DNA from: Sequoia sempervirens
Taxonomy: Eukaryota; Streptophyta; Pinopsida; Cupressales; Cupressaceae
Length of the DNA stretch: 64,000 nucleotides
Reading direction: 5' to 3'
Assembly: GCA_007258455.2 (NCBI GenBank)
Contig: VDFB02358134.1
Location: 214,195,565 to 214,259,564, forward strand
Shown here: positions 44,187 to 57,325 of the stretch, piece after piece
Layout of the letters: every line of letters begins with the position of its first letter
Numbering within the stretch: the first letter of the stretch is position 1
Made by a program: the position numbers and the translations under genes
The notes under the pieces: generated by a model
Databases searched by the model: none
The model's input: the letters and a program-made list of their open reading frames with translations, nothing else
What the model was told of the DNA's origin: nothing

Positions 44187-45295
44187 GGGTAAGTACAAAA
44201 AGATGGGAGACCAAAAAGAGGTCTTAAGTTGCCACATTTTTTCTAAAATCGGGAAATACTGACCTTGGATGAGAACTTTAAAATAGTTACACTCAAAATT
44301 TGAATATGCAACAAAAACAAGAGTCGTAGTGCTTTGAATCTACTTTCTAAAATTATGATATTACTATCAAGATTCAATCATGTAGTTTTACAAGTCAAAC
44401 TCATTGACCCATGCTTCATGAGTAGAATCTTGATAGCATGGGTCAATGATTTTGACTCATAAAACTACACAGTTGAATCTTGATAGCAATATCATAATTT
44501 GAAACGCTATGAAAAATATCTCCTACTTATCTACTTTCTAAACTACTATTTTTTTTTTAAATGATAGTGATTAAGGGGTTCAAAAGGGGGGCCACACAAA
44601 TTAGTCCTATTTTTTAAAATATGACATAGCGTATGGTGTGGCCACACTAAAATGTTAACTTTCTTTTAGTATTTCAAAAATCACTTTAGTGAGAAATTAG
44701 CTAGCATCATGTAGATTATACTAGACTTTTTTGCTATTTTTTTAGTGTATATATGATTTTTTACTAATTTTTAAAGTCTAGATACATCTTGAGAAATAAA
44801 AAATTGAGTGTGCTCCTCCCTAATTTTTTTGAAAATTGATAGAAAGTCATTTTTTAAAATATGTGTAGAATGGAGTCTAGTTTCTAAAAAATGTAGTTTA
44901 TTTAAAATTTCAATGAAGGTTAAATAATAAAATAAAAAATATTACACATTCATTTTTGACAAAAAGTGGATACAATAACAAAAAAATTAAAGATGAAAAG
45001 TTTAACATATTCAAAATGTGAAAAAAATTACATGATTAGATAGCTAAGAGAGAGCTTAACATTATAATGGTATTTTTTGACTTGGCATTGAAACACATGC
45101 AAATCTAATGGGGAGTATGCTCAAGATTATGTCAATTTTGTTACTATTTGTAAAAATACATCTTTGGACATTTAAATGTCACTCCAAACCTTTTTGGTTG
45201 CTAGACCTTGAAGGAAAATCTAGGTCAAAGGATTTGAAATTTCCAAAGAAAACATAACTCATGTGTGTTATAACGTGATCATGTTATGTTTTTCT
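44187..45295 (-). mobile_element. Dispersed AT-rich repeat 'family 2', copy 2
   Basis: About 1.1 kb similar to 6400-7331 in reverse. It starts GGGTAAGTACAAAAAGATGG. Shared blocks include the AAAGAGGTCTTAAGTTGCC region, AGAATGGAGTCTAGTTTCTA and GCTAAGAGAGAGCTTAACAT. The right end carries the GTTATAACGTG motif, matching the left end of copy 1. It has no coding capacity. The right boundary is approximate. Confidence 0.6.
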
Positions 45296-45344
45296 TTGAA
45301 AATTTCTTTCTCTTTCTCTTTATTTTTCTCTTTTTCTTTCTCTT

Positions 45345-47692
45345 CCAAATTGGTTTCATTCGCCTTATTGATTATTCACCTTGGATATCTAATATTGTAG
45401 TAGTGGAAAAACCTAATAATCGCATTAGAATGTGTGTGGATTTTTGCAATCTTAATAAAGAATCTTTAAAGGATGATATTCCCCTTCCTAATATTGACAT
45501 GATAGTGAATTTAATTGTAGGATGTGCCTTATTATCATTCATGGATAGTTTTTTAGGATATAATCAAATATTAATCAACCCTCAAGATCAATACAAGACA
45601 ACTTTCGCTACACCTTAGGGAACGTTTTGTTGGGTTGTTATGCCTTTTGGATTGAAAAATGCTAGAGCAACATATCAAAGAGCTATGGCACAAATATTCT
45701 ATGATTTCATACATAACATTTTGGAAGATTATGTTGATGATATTTTGCCTAAATCTATAATGCGTCAAGATCATGTCAAAATCCTTTGAAAAATCTTTGA
45801 AATAATGCATAAATAAAACATGAGGTTAAACACAAAGAAATGTGTTTTTGGTGTGGAGAGTGGAAAATGTTGGGTTTTATAGTGTCACATAGAGGCATTA
45901 AGGTGGAAACAAATAATATTGATGCTATAATAAACATGCCACCTCCTAAGAATATTTTGCAATTGCAAACCTTACAAGGAAAGATTCGAGCTATTCATCA
46001 TTTTGTTAAATCAATGATGGATAAAACTTTGAACCCTTTACCTAGCTCCTTAAGAAAGAATCAGAATTTAAATGGGGTGAGTATTATCAAAAAGATTTTG
46101 AGAACTTGAAACAATACCTAGCTAATCCTTCCATCTTGCAACCAATTACTCAAGGAAAACCTTTTATCCTTTACATATTAGCATTAACCCATGCTCTTGT
46201 TGTGTTATTGGCGAGCAACAAGATGAGAATGAAAAGGAGCACCATGTTTACTACATTAGTTGAATATTGATTGATTATGAAACTTGGTATACAACTATTA
46301 AAAATTAATTTTTGGCTCTTGTCTTCCTACCAACAAATTGAGACATTAATTGTTAAATGTGGAAGTGCCTATCATTATGAAATTTGATGCTTTAAAAAAT
46401 CTCTTTGCTAAAACAATTTTTTTTGAACAATTAGCTAAGTGGGTTATGTGGACCTATGTGCAAGATCATCATGGAAAAAATAGGCCCTTAAATGGCAAAA
46501 AATTCAGAAAAATCAGAGTTAGGCAACTTGATGTAAAAATTTGAATAAGTTATATATATTATTTCAAAAATATGCAAGAATAGAATCAATAGAAAAATGA
46601 ATGTAGATTCTAAACTACTAGGTTTATTTTTTTTAAAATCTATTTGGTGAAAATTTGAAATTTCAATGCAGAGTACTTAAATTTCAAGGAAAAAATAAGA
46701 AGTAGGTGTTTGTCCACCACCCTAACCACAATAAAATGATAATATTTTTTATAATATTTTAGACATAAGTAGAGGACTCATGTTCGATGTGATGCATAAT
46801 TTTGTAATTTTTTCCAAGTAAATAATTAATTATGAATTTTTATTACAATTTTAAAAATATAAAACTTGTATCTACCTTAACTTGGTAAAAATTTAAGAAA
46901 TTCATTTTTTCTTTTTAATCCTATAGTATGGAATCATAGAATGTGATGCATGTTTTGATTCCAAAAAATGTGATACTATTTGAAAGCTATAGATGTTTTT
47001 CAATCAACCTATCAATCGACTTTAGTCATAATTCAAATAGAAAATGAATAATAATAATTTATTAAATTCAAAGTAAAGAATAATTTATATTGGTGGAAAG
47101 TGAGAATCTCCTTTTAAAACCCTTTTCATTTCATCAATTTTGGTAAAAAGTCGTCAGCCACATACCCTACAAATACCCATCATATCACCACTTTTTGGCC
47201 TATCATGATCCTGCACATACCCATGTTGTTAACTCAGTTTGACCTTAAGTTTGTTCCCAAAAAATAAATCAAGGGCCAAGCATTAATTGAACATTTAGCT
47301 GAGACTTCATCACCTTTAGCATTACCAAATGTTGACTCATTTCTCAATGAAAATGTGTTGAAAATTGATGATAATGAAACATGGGAATTGTGTTTTGATG
47401 GGTCTAAATGTTGAACTAGCTGTGAAGTAGGGATTATATTAATATTGCCTTCAAGAAATCCAATTCCCTTATCTTAGCATCTAAATTTCCTATTTACAAA
47501 CATCACTATAGAGTATGAGGAACATATTGTTGGGATGCATGTGGTCGTGTCTTTAGGTGTTCAACATATTTGTATATTCGATGATTCTCAATTGATCATT
47601 AAACAAATCAATGGGTCCTATCAAGAAAAAAATGATAAGTTATTATTAACAACGAGGATTGCACCCTTAGCCAAGTTAGACTTTCCTATCTT
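45345..47692 (+). pseudogene. Ty3-gypsy (Tat-like) pol: RT, RNase H, extra RNase H
   Basis: RT starts IGFIRLIDYSPWISNIVVVE, then CVDFCNLNKESLKDDIPLPN, MDSFLGYNQILINPQDQYKT, CWVVMPFGLKNARATYQRAM at 45640 and YVDDILPKS at 45730, with the catalytic DD kept. A thumb block (GFIVSHRGIKVETNNIDAII) and connection follow. The first RNase H is decayed (FILYILALTHALVVLLAS at 46160; LFAKTIFFEQLAKW at 46400). It is interrupted by the family-1 element at 46456-47222 and resumes LLTQFDLKFVPKK at 47226. A second RNase H follows: WELCFDGSK near 47385, ITIEYEEHIVGMHVVVSLGV near 47505, FDDSQLIIKQINGSYQ near 47580. Sequence diverges at about 47693. This RT, RNase H, extra RNase H order is what I know for Tat-type elements. 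Confidence 0.87.
46456..47222 (+). mobile_element. TIR element 'family 1', copy 3 (~767 bp)
   Basis: Similar throughout to 40713-41490. The left end is damaged (ATGTGCAAGATCATCATGG after an ACCT), and the right end CCTGCACATACCC is intact. It splits the gypsy RNase H between WVM and LLTQFDLKF. The right flank does not repeat ACCT, so its exact left boundary is uncertain. Confidence 0.8.
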
Positions 47693-50600
47693 GTTGTAAC
47701 ATGGAAATGCTCTCAGATTGTGGGTAAATCAGTAAGTGAGAACGAATGTTCATAGTGGGCTAGTTCCCCTAGTAAATCACCTAATCTAGAATACTTTCAG
47801 AGGAAAGGGTTAAAAGGGAAAAAAAACATTGCGATCCTAAAACTTAAGATGATTCACTAGCGATTTAAAGATTCTGATAACTTTCTAGTCTCAACAATCT
47901 TTCTAAAACTTTGATTCTCACAATCCCACCCTAAAAAACATATAATGCAATAGTGTTTTGCATGAAGGTTCACTAAATGGAACACATAATGCAACCTGAA
48001 TTAAATGATACTCTTGAAAAAAACTCACAAAATCAAGACATAAAGAGGATTCTATATTTGAATCACAGTTAACATCAATTGATACTATAAACCTGAGACA
48101 AGAAAATGGGAAGGAGAATCCTGGTATTTTATTGAAATGAAGTAGTGTCAAGCTCAAAATATGAGTACAAGAAAATGTTTACAAAACTCTCTGAGTGAGT
48201 AGGAGAGCAAGAAACAATCAATCTAAACTGAGAAAATCAAAATTTTCTCCAAACTTATAGCTTCCAAGTGTCTCAATAGTCAAGAATAGAAAAAATCAGT
48301 TGCACTGCATCTCCAAAATAGAAATTCTGATCCATTTTCAAGCTCCTTAGAAAATCCTAAAAAATAGGGTTCAAAACCACTCCAAACTGCACGAGGAAAA
48401 TGAAATTTTTTTGTCTCTAAGAGGTTGATCCAAAAAATCCACAAAATCAGGTCCAAACAGCTCAAAACTAAAAATGGAAAGCTCTGTTTTCCCCCTCTTT
48501 TCCAAATTCGCCCAAGTGAAGTCAACTCAAAATAGGAAGTCTAGTGAAGACTCAAATACCCAAACCGCATTTTAAAAAACAATAACAAACATTAAGGTAA
48601 TTTATAGAAACATTACCTTAATGACATTTTACATCATTTGCAGTTTCATAAATCAAAATAGAAACCTTCCTATTATATTTTTTTTTATGCAATTTGACTC
48701 CAAATATTTTGATTTTTGCAGTTTGAGTAAAGTTTTATATTAGCAAAAATCAAAACATTATGGAAAGGGCTCCTATTACATTTGTTTTTTTATAAAAAAA
48801 TCATAAAAATATGACCATGGGATATATTCCATAAAACAACTAAGGCACATGAATAACTTGACCTAGTGAAAAGGGGCTAAGGTGCATATAATTTTCTCAT
48901 AAAATTATAAAGGCAAGGTATGAGTTTATTTGATTTTCTTTAAAAATCAAGCAAAAATGCCTAAGGCATGGCTCGACCTAGGCAACATTTGTGACAAGGT
49001 ATTAATAAGGCACTTGATTTTTAAAAGAATGTGATAAAATATACATTCAAATTAGGGCACTTGGAAAACCCTAACATCAAAACCAACCCCTATCCCTAAT
49101 TCTTAGCATCATTTTCATCGGCCAAGTTTGGAGGAAAAAGGTTTTGCTCGAGCTACCGTGGCAACTAGGGTTTGAACTCATTTTATGCATTTTCCAGTTG
49201 ATTCCTCCTTTGCTTGGGGTCAAAATCCTTCTACAGCTTGATGGTAAGTTGTTTTTTGATCATTTTGTTTCCCTTTGACTCCATTTCAAAGGGTTTTTGA
49301 GGCCTCTTGGCCGTCAACTCTATAGTTTTTCTAAGTCATTTCCTTGTCTTCTTTTCTCTGTTGAATCCTCTACTTCGAGCCACGATGGAGAGCTTGAATT
49401 TGAGTTTTTGAAAGACATGGTGCATTGGCTTTTGGTGTTTTCCTCTTCACACAAACACTAGGTTAAGATTTATGTTCTCATTCTTCTACATTTCCCTCTT
49501 AAATAAGGTTGATTCGAGCATGATTTAAAAGAAAAAATTAGTCTTCTATGTGGAAACAAAACAAAAAGTTCACTCCTCTACACAAGCCGCAGTCATACCA
49601 TGTTTATTTTCTTCCTTTTCTACAAAAGAACTGGTTCTAGGCTCGACCCATGATATAAAACACAAGAAAGTTGTGATGGAAAACACATTATGCATTTGTT
49701 TGCCATTTTTTGGGTCTCTAAAACCCTCCATGGTTGTAGCCATTCACCATGTTGCTCCAATTTTCTGAGAGCTCAGGAACTTGCACAAGCTCAAACCCTC
49801 TTAATAATTTTTGAATTTGAATCATTTGGAACAAAACCCAAGTAGGTTTTTGCTTCTGTGAAGAAGAATGCCTCTCCCAGGCCATGACTACAAGAATAGA
49901 AACTGGGTTTTCTTTTAGCACTTGTTGTAACTTAGAACTCTTTTCCATTTTCTAAATATTCATAATATAGTATCGTCCTTCAATTTTTCTTGAAATTAAA
50001 TCAAAAAAAATGCCTCTATGAGCAAGGTCAAGGCTTCAAAATTTTCTAGGTTTTGTATTTCTGAATGAGAAAACATTAATGTTTATTTTATTTTGAAAAC
50101 CCTAGCTTCATAGCATTTGTCCATTTTCTTTTGAAAAACAAAATGGCTTCATCTTCTTCATGCATATCACTATAGCTTATTTTGCTCTTTGTTTCCAGAA
50201 ATACCATGTTGCTCCAATGGGACTTGCCTTTCAAAGGCACTTGTTGGGTATTCTCCATTTGTATTTCCTCAACTCAAATAATCATTTTCTTTTCTTCTGT
50301 TTCTACATTCTTGTAATTCCACCATTTTTTTTCAAAAATAAAACAATGCAACTCCTTTAGCATTAGTCTTCTTTATTATCATGGCTTTTGAATGCACACA
50401 CTAGCCATTTATTACTTGTTTCCCATTTAGACATTTGTATGGTTACATATGGCTACATCTTATTTGCACTCCCTTGCTCTATGAAGCACACATAGAAAAA
50501 CTCTCCACTTACACCTAAATGTATTGCATGAGCAATGGTAGCTTGAATGGTGATTCCTCTATTAGGTTTATTTACTTCTTGCAATGCTTTTATTCGGCCA

Positions 50601-52604
50601 ACATGATGCATCTACAGGTCATGACAATCCCATTGTTTCTTTTAGCCATTCATTTCTAAGCACTTTGAAGCTTCGATACTGTAGGTTGAAACTCTTTTGC
50701 ATTCAGAAAATGTACTTCAAATTTTCACTCTTTACCATAGTTTCATTCATATAGAACAATGTAATGCAACTGAACTTGAGTTCCATGTTTCACTCCACTT
50801 TAGTGATGTTGTTCTTTGCTTCATTCAACTAAAAAAATTGTTGCATTGTATCCATAGTTTACAATAGCTTCTTTCCTCTTCATACCTTGGCTTTCATATT
50901 TCACTTGAAGGAACTTGTACTTCCATTGCTTGATAGAAACAAGGTCTTCTTTGCACTCTTCATGCATTTTTATCTTTCCTTGGATAGCTATAGCTTGTAT
51001 GAGCCTTGATCTTTAGTGTGTGGAAGATTTTGAAATAAGTGACACTTAATGATGCTTTGAAGCTTCTCTAATTGCTTCAGTTGCCACTCTTGATTTGTAG
51101 TTTGGCATTGTGTATGCCTGTTCACTATCATTCCAGGACAATGAGTCACTTGTTGCCCTATCAATGTGAACATCATGTTAATGAAACATGACAACAATGT
51201 AATGTTGTAGCGACACTAAGAACTTGACACATTTTCATGCAAACAAAAATATCTGATGAAAAGATAGTGCATTTTTGTTTTACATAATTTGATCATTTGA
51301 GAAAGATTCCTTGCTCATCTGTGATCTTCATCTTCACTTTGCATTTTGAATTTGATGGTCATGTATGGATAATGAATCATCCTTTCTTGTATTGCTTTAT
51401 GAGCTTCTCCTTTAATTGGATGTTCCATCTTGACACTGTGAATGTGTCTCTTTCCTTAAAGCCCCTCTTGAAATCAAGGGGCAACATGCTGAGCTCAACC
51501 CTTGTGGGAGCCCATTTTCACACCACATGCTATTATGTTTTCAAAGAAGATCAACAACATGAATTTTCCTATACCTGCACAACGAACAAACATGTTAGAT
51601 TAAAAAACAAATAAGTTTAATGTTCCTATGATGTTTCATCTTTTGTGTTCCTTTTTCAAACTTTTGACATTTGCTCAACCGATTCAATGCACCACAAGCA
51701 ATGTTCTATTTTTTTATTGATAGATCATATAGGTGGATTCATAACCGAGCTTTAACAAACCTTTCTCAATCATCTCTAGTTTCACTTGGAGAACAAGAGC
51801 AAGGAGGGAGAAACAACAATGACAACAAATTGAAGACACCTCAGGCAATGACAACTATGTTTCTTCTTATGTGTTCCTTTCTTTCTTTTATCTTTAGTAG
51901 CATAGTGCATTCCTTGTGTTCTATGTAGTCAACTATTCCCATGGCTTGTGTGGGAGATTTGATCTTCTTTTCCATCCCAATGAATATGAAAACAACATTT
52001 GTGCAATCTTGTTCAATTTTCAACCTTTCTTTTACAAAAATGTATGTAACATTATGGAATGGATAAATGAATATAGAATGAAAGCACTTTTCTTTATATC
52101 TCATGCAATCTTTTATGTTGTAAATTGTGAATGGAAAACTGAAACACATTGCACACTTTAACTGAACAACTCTTTTAAACTCCAATACATGCAATGGTTT
52201 AAGCAACTGTAGAAATGAATTGAAGTTTTTCCACCTTAAATGAACTTGAATTAATCAGCTCTGTCAATTTGAGTTGTGAGAAATTGATAACAATCTTGGT
52301 GACCTCTACTGAATGCTTTCCTTCTAATCATCAGGCCAGTTTCCTTAAGTAAATCCATTGGGCATGGAGTAAAATTTTCCCCTCCAAAACTTGGGGATTC
52401 CTAAAAACTGGAACTTGCAACACCAAACAGCAACAGAAAGCAAAACCAAACCAAACTGAAAACAACTACAAGACCCTAGTGGCCAGAAAACATTGTGCAA
52501 CAACACTTATGGAAAAAAATCAACTGAAAAGAAAACTGCTTCAAGCATTTATTAGAAACAACTATTCTACTATAGTACAGAAGTAGAACTTAACCTTAGA
52601 AGCA
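47693..52604 (-). other. 4.9 kb without genes; possible long LTR/UTR of the minus-strand gypsy
   Basis: The left edge cuts the plus-strand gypsy RNase H with TGTTGTAACATGG, which on the minus strand would be an LTR end (...ACAACA). The right edge is the stop after the minus-strand integrase. A purine tract GGAGGGGAAAATT (minus strand, at about 52376) could precede the LTR. No second copy is in the window to prove an LTR. Frames such as 48280-48525 minus and 51297-51614 plus show no recognisable motif. Confidence 0.4.
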
Positions 52605-54598
52605 GTGTTTTAGGTGAATCCCATTAACTGGGATCAAAGCCACCTCCCCATTTAACTTTGAGAGCTGAAATGAATTTTGTTCCTTACATTCTATTATCAT
52701 ATATGGGCCATCCTAAATTGCATCAAATTTGGAGTGCTTCCCAGGTTTGCTCTTATGTTCATCCCATTTGAACACAAAGTCTCCAACAATAAAATATCTG
52801 AACTTTGTTCTCTTATTGAAGGAAATTTTCATTTGAGCTTGATGGATTTCAAGATTCTTAAACACTTCCTTTTTGGTTTCCTCTAGCTCCATCAACTGTG
52901 CGAGTCTAACTTCCATCTAGGCTGCTCTTCTAATAGCTCAAGTTCTTTAATAAAATTCAGAGTTGGTAGCTCAATGAAAACGGGTAATTTGGCCTCTTTT
53001 CCATAAGTAGGAACATAAGGAGAGCAGACAGTAGCTCTCTTGGGGGTTATTCTATCATCCCAAAGTGCTAATTTCAACTTTTTGTGTCATGCTCTTTGAT
53101 TGTCTTTGATGGCCTTCTTGATGATCTTGATCAAGTTCTTATTGGTAGATTATGCTTTCTCATTACCCTATGGGTAATAATTAGATGAAGTTCTCAAAAA
53201 GATATTATTTCTCATAGTCCAATCAGAAAATTTTAAACTAATAAATGCTAAAGCATTATCAAAAATAATGGAATCCAAAACACCAAATCTAGAAACTAAG
53301 TCTTAATAGAAATTTAGAATATATGTTTCATTTGCTTCTTTTAAAGGAACAACTTCAATCCACTTAGTAAAATAGTCTATGGTAGTTAGGATCCACTTGT
53401 GGCTTGTGCTTGAAGGTGGGTTAATAGACCCAATAAAATCAAGGCCCCACTTGACAAAAGGATGCTCCACCTAAATAGGATGTAGGGGAAAAGCTGTAAA
53501 TCTTTGCTTTCTTGCAAACAATGCACATTTCTCTCATTTCCTCACCCAAGCAAAAGCATCCTTGAAAAAATCTGGCCAATAATAACCAGACCTCATTATT
53601 TTCAAGGTTTTTGTTCTTGCTACAAAATGACCTCCTGAAGGCCCATTGTGGAATTCTTCTAGCAACTTATTTGTTTGATTAGGCTCAATACATCTCAATA
53701 ACACACCTTAAAAATCTCTCCTATATAAAACAACATCAACAATAGCATAAGGGATAGACTGCAATCTAAAATACCTTCTTCTTTCCCTATTCAAGCCTTC
53801 AAGGCATTCACCGGTCTGTAAATAGTTGGCCATTTGTTGTACCCAACTTGTACTAGGAGCTGAAACAACAGTTTGTTCTTTGTTGCTTAACACTGTTGCA
53901 ATGTTCCCATCCTCTTCTAGGCTATTTTTATGTTTCTAGCAAGCTGCTTGCACAAACCTTTTCCTCTAACAAGTTTAGTAACCTTAAGTTCAACATCAAA
54001 TTCCATTACTCTTGTTATCCAACTATACCTCTTATCATTCATATCCTTATTAAGTAAGAAATGTTTCACGGTTGGGTGAGAAACCAACAAATGAATTTTG
54101 TTATTAGATAGCATGTGCCTAAAATATTTAAGGCTTCTAACCACTGCAAACACATGTTTCTCCAAAAAAGAGTACTTTACCTCATAATCGTGTAGTACTT
54201 GACTTAAAAAGGCCACAGGCTGCTCCAAGCCTTCGTCATTTTGCTGGCATAACATTGCAAAAGTAGTATCAATACCTCCAAAAGCATATAAAATGAAATC
54301 ACTATTATGATTTGGATTAATGAGGGTTGAGGCAGATGCAAGGGCTTATTTTATTTTCTTGAAGCTCATTTTACCCTCCTTAGTCCAATTGAAAGGTACA
54401 TTCTTTTTCAACATTGTTGTGATAGGTTGTAATAAAGCTGCAATATAGGGTATAAATCTTCTCACAAAATGAATTTTGTTGAGAAAACTTTGCAAACCCT
54501 TTTTATGTGCTGGAAAAGGTAACTCAAGAATGGTTGAAACTTGTTCTGGTTCAATGGAAATTCCATGCTTGGAGACAATGTGATGCAGGAGCATCTAG
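52605..54598 (-). pseudogene. Ty3-gypsy pol (RT 3' part, RNase H, integrase), minus strand
   Basis: From high to low coordinates. End of RT: LLHHIVSKHGISIEPEQVST, LQSFLNKIHFVRRFIPYIAA, MLKKNVPFNWTKEGK. Then RNase H at 54255-53917 (EQPVAFLSQVLHDYEVKYSF; KLVRGKGLCKQLARN). It lacks the usual third and fourth acids: LLVSHP replaces the D-containing block, and GKGLCKQLA replaces ADxLA. Integrase pieces follow at 53893-52605: LQSIPYAIVDVVLYRRDF, a zinc-finger region in broken frames near 53500-53650, PTYGKEAKLPVFIELPTLNF, and the C-terminal GDFVFKWDEHKSKPGKHSKF. It is cut at its 5' side by the LTR at 54602. It resembles the element at 59923-64000. Confidence 0.85.
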
Positions 54599-54601
54599 TG
54601 G

Positions 54602-55456
54602 TGTGAGGGCAATCTTGCATCACCCAAAAAGATGATTTCCATTTTTGTTCCTGTTGTTTTCTGTTTGTTGATGTTTTTGAATTTCTGGATACCCTTTTCG
54701 TCGAATAAGAATTTCCAACTTTCAGAACTGCTTTTTTGTTTTTTCTGCTCAACTGCTATTTTTAGCAGGTATGAATTTGAAGGCGTGGGAAGACATAAAT
54801 TTATGGGAAGGTTCAGGATGGAAAAATAAACACTTTGGTGAAAGAATCAGGTCAAGATCATTTACGGTTTGAAAGTTATTCAAGTTCTAGTTTCTGCTTT
54901 TTGCCCTAAAAAACCTTCTGAGCTCAGTTTGAGGCACTAAACGGTTCCGGATGGGCCCGAAAATTTGTGGAAATGCCAAAGTAGTTTTCCATTAACCTAC
55001 TTTGTGGAACATCGTATTTTCGAGAGCTTTCTGAAAAGGTATTATCATTGAAGATCCGATGATCAGATTAAAAGTTATGGCTTCCGGAAGTTGGTGCATA
55101 TTTTAGAAATGTGATAATTTTCAAATGTGAATTTAAATTTGAATTTCAAATTGTAATTTTGGTGCCAAACCACCAAAAATATTATCTTGAATGTTTTCTT
55201 TGGTTCCAAACCGAAATGGGTCTATTTATGGGCTGGTTTCTGATTTTTGGAGTAACTTTTTGGGGAAAGAGTTCTCATGTTGCGAAAAGGGGATTTTCTG
55301 CAATTCTGTAATTTTTCTGAACTTCTATAATTTTGCATGTATCACAGAGCTCAAGGATTTGTGATCCTCTGCATGTAAGAGTTCCATATTTTAATAGAAA
55401 ATATTATTCTCTATTTTGTGAGTGTATTTCTGTGTCTCGGGTTTGCTCCCTCGTCA
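54602..55456 (+). repeat. 5' LTR of a plus-strand Ty3-gypsy element (~855 bp)
   Basis: Ends TTTGCTCCCTCGTCA two bases before a primer-binding site. The left end (TGTGAGGGCAATC, where the minus-strand gypsy stops) is inferred. The 3' LTR is not in the window, so the length is provisional. Confidence 0.65.
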
Positions 55457-55458
55457 GG

Positions 55459-55470
55459 TGGTATCAGAGC
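55459..55470 (+). promoter_or_regulatory. Primer-binding site TGGTATCAGAGC
   Basis: The standard Met-tRNA primer site, right after the LTR and upstream of gag. Confidence 0.92.
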
Positions 55471-55553
55471 AGGTTTTCTTGAGCGTGTGAACAAATCGCC
55501 AATCGTGAGGTAGTTTGCACCAGGACCGTGATTGTGGGTTCAAGATCTTCAAG

Positions 55554-56600
55554 ATGCCTCCAAGAGTGATTCCTAGTAGGCATGGTGGTGCCAGAGGTGG
55601 CAGAAATGCTGGTGGAAGAGATCCATTGGCGGACGAGGGTTTCAGAGCCCTCTAGAGACAAATTGATGCATTGCAGGAACAAATGAGAAGAGGGTTAGAC
55701 ACGGGAAGGAGAGGAGAAAGCGAGGATGAAGAAGAAAAGGAAGATACAGATGTAGAAGAGGAAGAAGTGATTGATCGAGATCAAATGTGGCTTATTAGGG
55801 CCATTTTGAAGATTGGAAAAAGACCCAGAATAGAAGTCCCCAGTTATTCTGGAAGTTTGAACCCAGAAGAGTTGATCGACTGGATCAACAAGCTAGAAGA
55901 ATATTTTGAGTATGAAGAAGTAGAGGACCTGATCGGGTTAAGTTTGCAAAAAAATGAAGGGCCATGCCAATATTTGGTGGAAAGAGGTCCAATTGGAGAG
56001 AAATCGAAGAGGAAAAGGAAAGATTAGCAGTTCATACCAGTAGACTATGAGTTAGATTGCTAAAGAAATTGCAAGGGTTGAAGCAAGGAGGTAGATCTGT
56101 GAAATAATACATAGAATATTTTCACAAGATGATCATCAGAATGGGCCATGCAGAAGCCAACAAGGAGAAGGTAGCCCATTATCTTAATGGGTTATGACCG
56201 AGCATTCAAGAGGAGCTAAGCCTGGTCAGAATGACCACCATTGAGGATGCATACCAATTTTCTCTGAAATTGAGGAGAAGCTGAAAAAAAGATTTGATAG
56301 CAAGCAAAAAGGCCAAGAGGTCAAAGTGGAAGGGGTAGTGGAAGATCTTTTGGAAGCCGAAATGAGGATGAAAGAAAAAATGAAGATGTGGGTACCATCG
56401 AGGCCAGAAGAATGATAACTTCTACCGCCCTCGTGATCAAAATAGTGGTGATCAAAGAGGTAGAGGATGAGGAAGATCTGGGCCAGGACCCGGAAGAGGT
56501 GGTTTCAGAGGAACTTGTTTCCATTGTGGTGAAGAAGGGCATCGAGCTTATGAATGTCTACAACACCAAGGAAGGACAGACATAAGGCAAGAAGGTCGTG
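55554..56600 (+). pseudogene. Ty3-gypsy gag with zinc knuckle
   Basis: Starts MPPRVIPSRHGGARGGRNAG at 55554 and hits a stop after DEGFRAL. It continues in frame through an acidic stretch (EDEEEKEDTDVEEEEVIDRD) to RIEVPSYSGSLNPEELIDWI near 55830, the typical gypsy gag core, and EEYFEYEEVED. Frameshifts follow in the retrotransposon gag domain. The knuckle CFHCGEEGHRAYEC lies at about 56517-56560 with correct C-x2-C-x4-H-x4-C spacing. This is the RNA-binding particle protein, now interrupted by stops. Confidence 0.88.
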
Positions 56601-57325
56601 GAAGGGTTGTACATGTAGATGAGGAGGCTCAATCTGAGCATTCAAATGATGTTGAAAGGGGAGAAGCCCTAGTGGTTATAAGAGCCCTGGTGACTGAAGA
56701 GAAGGAGCCAGAACAGAGGAAGAATCTATTCCACACAAGGTGCAAGTGTGAAGACAAATGTTGTGAGGTCATTATTGACAGTGGGAGCACTGATAATCTG
56801 GTGTCAGAAGAGATGGTTACGAAGTTGAAGCTGAAAAAGGAAAGGCATCCACATCCATATCGGATTGCCTGGTTGCAAAAAGACCACAAAGTTTTGGTCA
56901 ATGAACAATGCCTGGTGAAGTTCAAGATTGGAAGCTATTGTGATGAGGTACTCTGTGATATCATCCCCATGGATGCATGTCACATGTTGTTGGGGAGGCC
57001 ATGGCAGTTTGATAGGTGTGTTGTGCATGATGGCCATGCAAACACTTATTCCTTGATGAAGGATGGAGTATGTCATAAGTTGAAACCCCTGAAGAAGGAT
57101 GAAGAAAAGGTATCCAGTAGTGCAAAAAAAAAATTTGTTGATGGAAGGAAATTTTTAGAAGGCATGAAGCATGAGCTTATGTGTTATGCATTGATTCCTA
57201 GAATGGAAAAGGAAGATAGTGAGAAGGTGCCAGTAGAAGTTTCCGGATTATTGAATGAGTTTCAGGAGATTATTTTTGATAACGTACCTGAGGGTTTACC
57301 ACCAATGAGGAAGATTAGTCATTAG
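56600..57325 (+). pseudogene. Ty3-gypsy aspartic protease region
   Basis: Open from 56672 to 57325 (217 residues) and readable in the same frame from the knuckle. The core is CCEVIIDSGSTDNLVSEEMV near 56760, with the catalytic DSG intact. HPHPYRIAWLQKDHKVLVNE and the second hydrophobic block ACHMLLGRPWQFDR near 56980 follow. It is followed by a linker and RT. It processes the gag-pol polyprotein. This domain on its own shows no break. Confidence 0.9.

Noticed and set aside
48280..48525. 81-residue minus-strand Trp/Phe-rich frame
   Set aside because: It contains an internally repeated phrase and no known domain, and fits repeat DNA better than a gene.
51297..52206. 105- and 121-residue frames on opposite strands as host genes
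   Set aside because: No recognisable domain; they lie in a gene-free stretch that may be an LTR or UTR of a gypsy element.
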